This document shows, in pieces, positions 1 to 6,261 of a stretch of DNA of 10,788 nucleotides. The notes below the pieces were generated by a model. The model searched no databases. It was not told the DNA's origin and saw only the letters and a list, made by a program, of their open reading frames with translations. The translations under genes and the position numbers were made by a program. Source of the stretch: Wenzhouxiangella sp. (lineage in GTDB: Bacteria > Pseudomonadota > Gammaproteobacteria > Xanthomonadales > Wenzhouxiangellaceae); NCBI GenBank assembly GCA_007119095.1, contig SKQI01000132.1, positions 1-10,788 of the forward strand. Reading direction: 5' to 3'. Each line of letters begins with the position of its first letter. The first letter of the stretch is position 1.

Positions 1-858
1 GAGCTGCAGGGCATCATGGGGATGCACTATGCCCGGCATGACGGCGAAAACGAGGCCGTCGCTATGGCCATTGCCAGCCACTACCAGCCCCGCCAGGCCG
101 CCGATTCATTGCCAGCAGACAGCGCGGGCCGGGTGCTCGCTGTTGCTGATCGACTGGATTCACTGGTCGGAATTTTTGCTGCCGGGCAAAAGCCCAAGGG
201 CAGCAAAGACCCGTTTGCACTGCGGCGGGCCGCACTGGCCGTGATCCGCATTCTGGAGGACAGTCAAACCGAGTTGACCCTGGCGGAGGGTATCGACCTG
301 GCAGCCGGCGCACTGGCCGATCAGATTGCCATTTCGGATGCAACCAAGGGAGAGGCTCACGCATTCATTCTTGATCGACTGAAATCTTACGCGGCCGAGC
401 AGGGCATCGAAACCAACGTGTTTCACGCCGTCACTTCGGGTCGGCTGGGTTCAATGGCCGATTTCATGGCCCGGGCGCGGGCCGTGCAGGCGTTTGCCGA
501 TCGGCCAGAGGGCGAATCCCTGGCGGCTGCGAACAAGCGCGCCAGCAACCTTCTCAAGAAATCAGAAGATGGCGAATTTGGAGAAGTTGATCGCAAGATA
601 CTGTCAGATGAACAAGAGTTAGCGCTTTTTGACAGCATTAGTAAAGTGGAAACGCAGTTGGCCAAGCACCTGGAAGACGGCGACTATGAAGCCGCGCTGG
701 CGACCCTGTCCACGCTCAAAGGTCCGGTCGATCGATTTTTCGAGGCGGTCATGGTGTTGTGTGAAGACAGTGACCTCAGGCGGAACCGCCTGGCGCTGCT
801 GGCCCGTTTGCGCGGCTTGATTGCCGATATTGCCGATATCGCCCGGCTGGGTCGCTGA
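1..858 (+). CDS. glyS: Glycine--tRNA ligase beta subunit, C-terminal part
   Basis: This is the C-terminal 285 codons of the beta subunit of the alpha2beta2 bacterial glycyl-tRNA synthetase, which charges tRNA-Gly with glycine in the cytoplasm. The frame is open from base 1, so the gene begins upstream; the E. coli protein is about 689 residues, so roughly 400 are missing. The visible part opens with ELQGIMGMHYARHDGE, nearly identical to the E. coli signature. KDPFALRRAAL, the LAAANKRASNLLKKS block and the helical end (PVDRFFEAVMVLCEDSDLR, then RLALLARLR) follow in family order. The last ~100 residues correspond to the DALR-like anticodon-binding region. The TGA stop (856-858) overlaps the ATG of the next gene by one base, so the two are probably translationally coupled. 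glyQ is expected upstream. Truncation is due only to the window edge; identification is secure. Confidence 0.97.
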   Translation, partial: ELQGIMGMHYARHDGENEAVAMAIASHYQPRQAADSLPADSAGRVLAVADRLDSLVGIFAAGQKPKGSKDPFALRRAALAVIRILEDSQTELTLAEGIDLAAGALADQIAISDATKGEAHAFILDRLKSYAAEQGIETNVFHAVTSGRLGSMADFMARARAVQAFADRPEGESLAAANKRASNLLKKSEDGEFGEVDRKILSDEQELALFDSISKVETQLAKHLEDGDYEAALATLSTLKGPVDRFFEAVMVLCEDSDLRRNRLALLARLRGLIADIADIARLGR

Positions 859-1331
859 TGGCCCGACCGCTGCCTCCCGTCCTGGTTCAGCGCGAGCTGC
901 TGCTGGCTGATGGTCAGCCGGAGATGGCAAGCCTGGAACAGCTGGTGTCGTTCCAGCGCCGTGGCCGGCGTTTGCTGCTGGTTGCCGAGCAGCCCACGCG
1001 CTGGCGGCCGACACGCAAGGCAGTCGATCATGATCTGGCCCTGCAACAGCAGCTGCACCAACTGATTCGGCGCGCTGGCGCCGAACTGGATGGGGTGGTT
1101 TATCTAGCCACTGGACTGTTTGCGCGCAAGCGCTATCGGCTGCAGGAACTCGAGCAGCTGGCTGATCGCTATCAAACCAGTTCCGGCGAGCTCAGCCTGA
1201 TCGGACGGGATGCCGTCTTGCTGGAATCGATCGTGCTGTCCGGCGGTCGTGCCCTGGCGGTCGGCGAAATCAAGGTCTCCGGGGCAACGCGGTATCCGAA
1301 CCTGCGCTCAGCGCTGGAGGCATTGGGCTGA
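858..1331 (+). CDS. Catalytically dead GmhB-like HAD-family protein
   Basis: This 157-residue protein is not obviously conserved, but it lines up with E. coli GmhB (heptose-1,7-bisphosphate 7-phosphatase of LPS core synthesis). VLVQREL at residues 8-14 matches IFLDRDG, RRLLLVAEQP (37-46) matches ALVVVTNQS, ELDGVVYLA (76-84) matches DLDGIYYCP, ARK (89-91) matches CRK, and LSLIGRD (112-118) matches the MVGD loop, followed by the same strand and helix pattern. The catalytic set is missing: nucleophile D11 is Q11, D13 is E13, the motif II Thr is A43, the motif IV Asp position is R117, and there is no cysteine for the zinc loop. Genes after glyS in Pseudomonas include gmhB, so position agrees. The frame is intact and overlaps the glyS stop (TGATG), indicating it is expressed. 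I infer a pseudoenzyme of unknown role; homology comes from an alignment by eye. Confidence 0.7.
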   Translation: MARPLPPVLVQRELLLADGQPEMASLEQLVSFQRRGRRLLLVAEQPTRWRPTRKAVDHDLALQQQLHQLIRRAGAELDGVVYLATGLFARKRYRLQELEQLADRYQTSSGELSLIGRDAVLLESIVLSGGRALAVGEIKVSGATRYPNLRSALEALG

Positions 1332-1362
1332 GCTGGTCAATCGTTAGTCTGAAAAGGCGCGT

Positions 1363-3753
1363 TTAGACATCCAGGTTCGCGACTTGCAGAGCGTTGTCTT
1401 CGATAAAGGCTCTACGCGGTTCGACTTCATTTCCCATCAGGGTCGAAAAGATCTCATCGGCACCGACGGCATCTTCAATCGTCACTTTCAGCAGCCGGCG
1501 GGTCTCGGGGTTGACCGTGGTTTCCCAAAGCTGGTCCGGGTTCATTTCACCCAGGCCCTTGAAACGCTGGAAGCTACGGCCCTTGCGCGACTCAACCATC
1601 AGCCAGTCATACGCTTCACTGAAACGGGTAACGGCCCGTTCCTGATTGCCACGCTCCACCCGAGCGCCATCTTCAATCAAGGTACCGACCACACGGCCAA
1701 CCCGGGCAAACTGGCGATATTCCGGCGACTGGAAAAAAGTCGCATCGAGAATGGTGTCCTGGACCACGCCCTGGGCATGGCGGGAAATGACAACCCCGCC
1801 ACCACCGAGAACCCGCATCCGCCAGACCACGCCGGCTGGCGTTGCGCTTTCCAGTCGCGCTCGAAAACGCTCAGCCCAGGCTTCTGCGTCGAAGCCTTCT
1901 TCAAGTAGAAACTCTTCAAAATCAATAAGTTGATCAACGACATCCTTGTCCCGACGCAGCTTCAGGCGGTTAGCAACCAGTCCTGCCTGCTGGAAGTTTC
2001 TAAGCAGTTCTTCCAGAACACGATTGTCGATGGGTGGGGCCTCGGCGGCCGGATAAAAACGGGCACCATCCATGGCCCGCTCCAGCATGTAGCTGTTCAT
2101 CTCGGCTTCGTCTTTCAGGTACCACTCCTGCTTGCCCTGCTTGATCTTGAATAGTGGAGGCTGGGCAATGTAGACGTGGCCGCGTTCGATCAGCTCTGGC
2201 ATTTGCCGATAAAAAAAGGTCAGCAGCAGCGTACGGATGTGGGAGCCGTCAACATCGGCGTCAGTCATGATAATGATGCGGTGATAACGCAGCTTGTCCG
2301 GATCGAACTCATCCTTGCCAATGCCGGTGCCCAGGGCGGTGATCAGCGTACCGACCTCCGCCGAACCCAGCATCTTGTCGAATCGGGCCTTCTCCACGTT
2401 GAGGATCTTGCCTTTCAGCGGCAGGATGGCCTGGTACTTGCGGTTTCGGCCCTGTTTGGCCGAGCCGCCAGCGGAGTCACCCTCGACGATGAACAATTCC
2501 GACAGGGCGGGATCTTTTTCCTGGCAGTCGGCCAGTTTGCCGGGCAGGCCGGCCACATCCAGCACTCCCTTGCGGCGGGTCATGTCGCGGGCCTTGCGCG
2601 CGGCCTCGCGGGCACGGGCTGCTTCGATGACCTTGCCAACGATCAGTTTGGCATCGTTGGGGTTTTCCAGCAGGAAATCCCGCAAGCTGTCAGCCATCAC
2701 TGATTCCACCGCCGGTTTGACGTCGGAGGAAACTAGCTTGTCCTTGGTTTGCGAGGAGAATTTCGGGTCGGGCACTTTCACCGACAACACCGCGATCAGC
2801 CCTTCACGACAGTCATCGCCGGTGGTCTGGACCTTGGATTTCTTCGCCAGGCCTTCCAGCTCAATGTAGGTATTCAGGGTCCGGGTCAGGGCTGCGCGGA
2901 AACCGGCCAGGTGTGTACCGCCATCCTTTTGGGGAATGGTGTTGGTGAAACAGAAAACACTTTCCTGGTAGGCATCGGTCCACTGCAGCGCCGCCTCTAC
3001 CGTGATGTCGTCGGCCTCAGCCGAAAAATGCAGGGTGTTGGGATGCAGCGGCGTTTTCTTGCCGCTCAGATGCTGAACAAAGGATCGAATGCCGCCTTCA
3101 TAACGAAACCGATCGTTTTTGCCTGAGCGCTCATCGCTCAAGTCAATGGCGATACCGGAATTGAGAAAGCTCAGCTCCCGCAGTCGCTTGGCCAGGATGT
3201 CGTAATGAAATTCGACATCGCTGAAGGTTTCGGAACTGGGGTAGAAGCGAACTTGGGTACCGGTACGGTCACTGTCAGCCTTGGCTGCCAGGGGCGCCTC
3301 GGGTACACCCCGGTGGTAAGTCTGCTGCCAGCGCTTGCCCTGACGATGGATCACCAACTCAAGGCGTTCGGACAAGGCATTGACGACGGAGACACCAACG
3401 CCGTGCAATCCGCCGGACACCTTGTATGAATTGTCGTCGAACTTGCCGCCAGCGTGGAGCACGGTCATGATAACTTCGGCGGCCGATCGGCCTTCTTCCT
3501 CGTGCATGTCGACAGGAATGCCGCGGCCATTGTCGCTCACGCTGACCGATCCGTCGTCATGCAGCACCACCTTGATTTCGTCACAGTGGCCGGCCAGTGC
3601 TTCGTCGATGGCGTTATCCACCACCTCGAAGACCATGTGATGCAAGCCAGTGCCGTCATCGGTATCACCGATATACATGCCGGGACGCTTGCGAACAGCA
3701 TCCAGCCCCTTCAGGACCTTGATACTGCCCGAACCGTAAGTTTGTTCTGTCAT
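1363..3753 (-). CDS. gyrB: DNA gyrase subunit B
   Basis: This is the ATPase subunit of DNA gyrase, which with GyrA introduces negative supercoils using ATP. At 796 residues it is close to the E. coli length (804). The GHKL ATPase domain (about 1-220) has catalytic E43, Mg-binding N47, D74 in DNGRGIP, and the GGLHGVGVSVVNAL ATP lid. R137 lies in the segment equivalent to the aminocoumarin-contact Arg136 of E. coli. The transducer domain carries the QTKDKL loop with K337. The TOPRIM domain has EGDSAGG (E424, D426) and TDADVDG (D498, D500). A gammaproteobacterial-type insert (about 545-700) precedes the C-terminal KGLGEMNPDQLWETT motif. The ATG start gives MTEQTYGSGSIKVLKGLDAVR, matching the E. 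coli N-terminus. It lies 102 bp downstream of recF, a gap holding a possible promoter of its own. It converges with the glyS-side operon across 31 bp. Confidence 0.99.
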   Translation of the reverse strand: MTEQTYGSGSIKVLKGLDAVRKRPGMYIGDTDDGTGLHHMVFEVVDNAIDEALAGHCDEIKVVLHDDGSVSVSDNGRGIPVDMHEEEGRSAAEVIMTVLHAGGKFDDNSYKVSGGLHGVGVSVVNALSERLELVIHRQGKRWQQTYHRGVPEAPLAAKADSDRTGTQVRFYPSSETFSDVEFHYDILAKRLRELSFLNSGIAIDLSDERSGKNDRFRYEGGIRSFVQHLSGKKTPLHPNTLHFSAEADDITVEAALQWTDAYQESVFCFTNTIPQKDGGTHLAGFRAALTRTLNTYIELEGLAKKSKVQTTGDDCREGLIAVLSVKVPDPKFSSQTKDKLVSSDVKPAVESVMADSLRDFLLENPNDAKLIVGKVIEAARAREAARKARDMTRRKGVLDVAGLPGKLADCQEKDPALSELFIVEGDSAGGSAKQGRNRKYQAILPLKGKILNVEKARFDKMLGSAEVGTLITALGTGIGKDEFDPDKLRYHRIIIMTDADVDGSHIRTLLLTFFYRQMPELIERGHVYIAQPPLFKIKQGKQEWYLKDEAEMNSYMLERAMDGARFYPAAEAPPIDNRVLEELLRNFQQAGLVANRLKLRRDKDVVDQLIDFEEFLLEEGFDAEAWAERFRARLESATPAGVVWRMRVLGGGGVVISRHAQGVVQDTILDATFFQSPEYRQFARVGRVVGTLIEDGARVERGNQERAVTRFSEAYDWLMVESRKGRSFQRFKGLGEMNPDQLWETTVNPETRRLLKVTIEDAVGADEIFSTLMGNEVEPRRAFIEDNALQVANLDV

Positions 3754-3800
3754 CTGGCTTTGCCTACTCCGTCAATCAGTTGGCATGATGCAAGCCTTCA

Positions 3801-3809
3801 AGTATACCA
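3801..3809 (-). promoter_or_regulatory. Candidate extended -10 promoter of gyrB
   Basis: On the minus strand this reads TGGTATACT: an extended -10 (TGn) followed by TATACT, five of six matches to TATAAT. It lies about 47 bases upstream of the gyrB ATG in the recF-gyrB gap, giving a leader of about 40 bases. No good -35 is present at normal spacing (GGGACA lies 14 bases away), which an extended -10 can tolerate. It would give gyrB expression independent of the upstream genes. This is a prediction from motif and position only. Confidence 0.4.
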
Positions 3810-3855
3810 CCTGGTGGCTTTGTCCCGCCTGGGAGCAGCAAGAACAAACTTCGGC

Positions 3856-4905
3856 TCAGTTCTTCAAGATACCCTGTTCCACGTGGAACATACTGAATGC
3901 GTGTGCGGGCTGGGCCGTAGTAGTTATCCAGGTCTGGTATGGCTGCCCCGGCAACCAGGAAAACAAGCGGTCGAGGTGGGACGCATCCAGCTCTGATACC
4001 GGATCGTCTAGTAACAGGACAGGTGGCTCTGTGGCAGCCTGCTTCAAGATCATCAACTGCGCCAACAGCAAACTCACTGCCAACAGCTTTTGCTGCCCCC
4101 GTGACAAGGCGAGCGCGGCGGCGTGGCCATCACTGCTCAGTTTCAAATCCGCACGATGAGGGCCACGCTGGGTAAAGCCCCGTTCTCGATCGCTGGCTCG
4201 CTGCTCCTCCCAGGCCCGGGCAAGCTCGATACCGGGTGGGTGACCGGGTCGATAACCTAACCCCAGCACTCCTGGCATGCGAAATTGCAGCGTCTTACCC
4301 AGGGTCTTCAAGGAATCCCTTAGCTTGTCCACCTCAGCCGAGCGCCAGTGGTTCAATTTGTCGGCAGCCTCAGCCATGGGCGTCTCGATGGCCTTCAGGG
4401 TCATTGCAGACGATGCCGACCTCAAAGCCGCATTGCGTTGTTTCAACAAGCGGGAGTAGCGCTGCCAAACCTGCAGGTAGTCTGGTTCCACGTGGAACAA
4501 TTGCCAATCGAGAAACTGACGGCGCTTGTCCGGGCCGCCGTCAATCAATCGATGGCTGTCGGGTTCTATCAAGACCAGGGGAAGCGCTGCAGCAAACTCG
4601 CTCAGGCGCTGGCAGTCACGCCCGTTGATCCGCCCACGCCAGTTTTCTCTGGATCTTTCCACGCCCAGCCTGGTGCCGCGCGACAGTCGGGCGACCACGT
4701 GCAGCGATGAGCACTGATAGCGAATAACTGGTGCTAACTGGGCAGAGCGGAAGGAACGCCCCCGCGCCAACAGATGAATGGCTTCAATGATGCTTGTTTT
4801 GCCGGCGCCGTTATCACCATAGAGGCAGTTGACGCCGGCAGCGGGGCTCAGTTCGATCGACGCCAGATTCCGAAAATCACGAACAACGAGGTGTTCGATA
4901 GTCAA
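3856..4905 (-). CDS. recF: DNA replication and repair protein RecF
   Basis: RecF is an SMC-like ATPase that acts with RecO and RecR to load RecA on gapped DNA. The 349-residue protein (357 in E. coli) has Walker A GDNGAGKTS at 30-38, the conserved GGPDKRRQFLDW segment near 123-134, the ABC-type signature LSRGQQKLL at 267-275, and Walker B VLLLDD at 296-301 followed by SELD. The start is TTG (4903-4905). No ATG lies nearby, the protein from TTG begins MTIEHLVVRDFRNL like other RecFs, and a GGGAG ribosome site lies 6 bases upstream. It starts 21 bases after dnaN stops, so dnaN-recF is probably co-transcribed. Two near-identical 16-bp parS-like palindromes sit in the coding sequence, each read as FHVE (residues 137-140 and 340-343). 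The first FHVEP aligns with a conserved RecF position (FHNEP in E. coli); the second is in the variable tail. Confidence 0.98.
   Translation of the reverse strand: MTIEHLVVRDFRNLASIELSPAAGVNCLYGDNGAGKTSIIEAIHLLARGRSFRSAQLAPVIRYQCSSLHVVARLSRGTRLGVERSRENWRGRINGRDCQRLSEFAAALPLVLIEPDSHRLIDGGPDKRRQFLDWQLFHVEPDYLQVWQRYSRLLKQRNAALRSASSAMTLKAIETPMAEAADKLNHWRSAEVDKLRDSLKTLGKTLQFRMPGVLGLGYRPGHPPGIELARAWEEQRASDRERGFTQRGPHRADLKLSSDGHAAALALSRGQQKLLAVSLLLAQLMILKQAATEPPVLLLDDPVSELDASHLDRLFSWLPGQPYQTWITTTAQPAHAFSMFHVEQGILKN
3875..3890. other. parS-like ParB-binding site 1 (in 3' end of recF)
   Basis: TGTTCCACGTGGAACA is a perfect 16-bp palindrome and the same word as known chromosomal parS in Pseudomonas (general consensus TGTTnCACGTGAAACA). 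It lies in the last ~35 bases of recF and encodes MFHVEQ in the poorly conserved C-terminal tail, so protein constraint hardly explains it. parS sites normally cluster near oriC, as here. ParB would nucleate on it and recruit ParA/SMC for origin segregation. No parAB gene is visible in the window. Confidence 0.85.
4484..4499. other. parS-like ParB-binding site 2 (mid recF)
   Basis: GGTTCCACGTGGAACA is one base from the perfect palindrome; read on the other strand it is TGTTCCACGTGGAACC, a variant also known from Pseudomonas parS. It is 609 bp from site 1 and in the same codon phase, encoding LFHVEP of RecF at a conserved position, so part of the match could reflect protein constraint. Together with site 1 it forms a pair, which favours a real ParB-loading region. 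Confidence 0.8.
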
Positions 4906-4911
4906 GGCGTA

Positions 4912-4916
4912 CTCCC
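4912..4916 (-). promoter_or_regulatory. Ribosome binding site of recF
   Basis: On the minus strand GGGAG lies 6 bases before the TTG codon at 4905-4903. With the RecF-typical N-terminus and the lack of any in-frame ATG nearby, it decides the start in favour of TTG. Confidence 0.7.
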
Positions 4917-4926
4917 GAGACCTTGA

Positions 4927-6024
4927 CTACAGTTTCAGCGGCATGACCACCTGGCGGACATCTTCGGCATCGGTGGCGGTGACCAGGCAGGAGCTGTTGG
5001 CATCGCGCAGGGCAATACGAACCTTCTCTCCGTCGATGGATCCCAGCGCATCGAGCAGGTAATTGACATTAAAGCCCACCTTCAGGTTTTCAAAATCGTG
5101 CTCGGCTTCCAACTCCTCGACCGCCTCTTCTTGCTGCGGGTTGTGCGCCACGACGCGGACGGAGTTGTCATTCAGATCCAGTCGGACACCGCGATATTTT
5201 TCATTCGACAGAATGGCCGCACGTTGCAGGGCGTGGGTGAATTCCGCCCGTCCGATCACCAGTGCCTGATCGGTCGCGAGCGGGATGACGGCCTCGTAAT
5301 CCGGGAAGCGACCGTCAATCAACTTGGTTGTCATCACGATATTGTCCCGGTCAACGCGAAGGAAGCCTTGTCCAAGTACGACATTCAGGGGCTCATCAAT
5401 GTCGTCGAGAATACGATTCAGCTCCATGACCCCCTTGCGGGGGACAATCAGGCTGCGCATGTCTCCGCTGACTTCAGCAGCCATTTCCGCCAATGCCAGG
5501 CGATGCCCATCCGTTGCCACCGCCCGCACGTTGCCGTCGCGGAACTCAAGCAGCAAGCCATTGAGGTAGTGCCGGACATCCTGATGGGCCATGGCAAAGC
5601 TTGTCTTCTCTACCAGCCAGCGCAGCTTGCCCTGGTTCAGGGCATAGCTGGCCAGGCTCTCGGCCTGGTCGCTGGATGGAAATTCAGTGGCCGGCAGCGT
5701 CGCCAGGGTGAAACGACTACGGCCCGCATGGATGGCAAGCTTGTCATCATTGAGCTGCACATTCAGCTGCACACCCTCCGGCAAGGCTTTGCAGATATCC
5801 ACCAACTTGCGTGCCGGTACCGTGATACTTCCTGTTTGGGCAATTTCGCCACGCGCCCGAGCGACCAGCTCGACTTCCATATCCGTACCGGTGATGCGCA
5901 GACCTTCTTCGGTTGCCTCAATCAGGAAGTTGGCTAGCACGGGCAGGGTCTGTCGGCGCTCGACGACGTTGACTACCTGAGCAATCGGGGCAAGCAGCGC
6001 TTCACGTGCAATCGAGAATTTCAT
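4927..6024 (-). CDS. dnaN: DNA polymerase III sliding clamp (beta subunit)
   Basis: This is the ring-shaped homodimeric clamp that tethers DNA polymerase III and other clamp partners to DNA. The 365-residue product (366 in E. coli) begins MKFSIAREALLAPIAQVVNVVE and contains the three repeated clamp folds (about 1-125, 126-250, 251-365). Landmarks are RRQTLPVLANFLIEA, the MAHQDVRHYLNGLLLE segment, ATDGHRLA and DGRFPDYEAVIP. The C-terminus VVMPLKL closely matches the E. coli VVMPMRL that lines the protein-binding pocket. The ATG is preceded by GAAGGAG with 6-base spacing. It lies downstream of dnaA across a 237-bp gap containing DnaA boxes, and 21 bases ahead of recF. Expression may come from dnaA read-through or from its own promoter in the gap, where a TATAAA (+ strand 6074-6079) lacks a clear -35. 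Confidence 0.99.
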   Translation of the reverse strand: MKFSIAREALLAPIAQVVNVVERRQTLPVLANFLIEATEEGLRITGTDMEVELVARARGEIAQTGSITVPARKLVDICKALPEGVQLNVQLNDDKLAIHAGRSRFTLATLPATEFPSSDQAESLASYALNQGKLRWLVEKTSFAMAHQDVRHYLNGLLLEFRDGNVRAVATDGHRLALAEMAAEVSGDMRSLIVPRKGVMELNRILDDIDEPLNVVLGQGFLRVDRDNIVMTTKLIDGRFPDYEAVIPLATDQALVIGRAEFTHALQRAAILSNEKYRGVRLDLNDNSVRVVAHNPQQEEAVEELEAEHDFENLKVGFNVNYLLDALGSIDGEKVRIALRDANSSCLVTATDAEDVRQVVMPLKL

Positions 6025-6046
6025 CGGTGCTCCTTCGGTCTTCTGG

Positions 6047-6061
6047 CAACGTAGGACGTTG
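6047..6061. repeat. Inverted repeat in dnaN leader
   Basis: CAACGT and ACGTTG flank AGG, giving a perfect 6-bp inverted repeat with a 3-base centre, 23 bases upstream of the dnaN start. It could be an operator or a small leader hairpin; no known regulator is identified. Confidence 0.4.
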
Positions 6062-6148
6062 GCTTCTGTTTTGTTTATAAAGAAAAAGAACCAGTAGTAA
6101 CAGGCCCTGTGAATACCTTGGTCTTTCCAAAAAGACTATATTTTTCAG

Positions 6149-6176
6149 ACGGTTATCTAATAAAAGCACGGTTATC
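6149..6176 (+). repeat. Direct repeat pair ACGGTTATC
   Basis: ACGGTTATC occurs at 6149-6157 and 6168-6176, a 19-bp period (just under two helical turns). Each copy contains TTATC, the first half of a DnaA box, so they may be weak DnaA sites in the AT-rich part of the candidate origin. Inference only. Confidence 0.45.
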
Positions 6177-6203
6177 AAACAAGCGTCAATTCTGTGGGCG
6201 AAA

Positions 6204-6212
6204 TGTGGATAA
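6204..6212 (-). promoter_or_regulatory. DnaA box (TTATCCACA on minus strand)
   Basis: TGTGGATAA on the plus strand is an exact consensus DnaA box on the minus strand. It pairs with the inverted box at 6228-6236. Confidence 0.8.
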
Positions 6213-6227
6213 GTCGATACTCGAGAT

Positions 6228-6236
6228 TTATCCACA
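6228..6236 (+). promoter_or_regulatory. DnaA box (TTATCCACA)
   Basis: Exact consensus DnaA box on the plus strand, 15 bp from the inverted box at 6204-6212, just downstream of the dnaA stop. Confidence 0.8.
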
Positions 6237-6261
6237 GTTTGTAAACCGCTTGATGAGCCCT

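Larger units (their letters stand above)
6025..6261. other. dnaA-dnaN intergenic region, candidate oriC or part of it
   Basis: This 237-bp gap holds two perfect DnaA boxes in opposite orientation 15 bp apart (6204-6212 and 6228-6236). A third weaker box (cgaggataa, 6265-6273, 7 of 9) overlaps the dnaA stop. To the left lies a visibly AT-rich stretch (about 6064-6180) that could be the unwinding element, containing two copies of ACGGTTATC 19 bp apart. Box cluster beside AT-rich DNA between dnaA and dnaN is a common bacterial oriC layout. The dnaA-upstream region has only one perfect box, so I favour this gap, though a bipartite origin using both is possible. A 6-bp inverted repeat (6047-6061) lies in the dnaN leader. 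Confidence 0.55.

Noticed and set aside
4696..4701. CACGTG core, a possible third parS (also at 6003-6008)
   Set aside because: The flanks do not continue the palindrome (GACCACGTGCAG; CTTCACGTGCAA), so neither resembles parS beyond the core.
5098..5937. Long plus-strand frame antisense to dnaN (279 codons)
   Set aside because: Fully inside the certain dnaN gene; it is a by-product of GC-rich codon use and shows no protein family features.
6092..6103. CAG TAG TAA CAG, resembling a run of DnaA-trio elements
   Set aside because: It is about 100 bp from the nearest DnaA box, whereas trios abut the box with a short GC spacer.
6121..6136. GTCTTT/AAAGAC hairpin followed by TATATTTTT on the plus strand
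   Set aside because: The stem is short and AT-rich, and no plus-strand transcript is expected here; on the minus strand no T-run follows.
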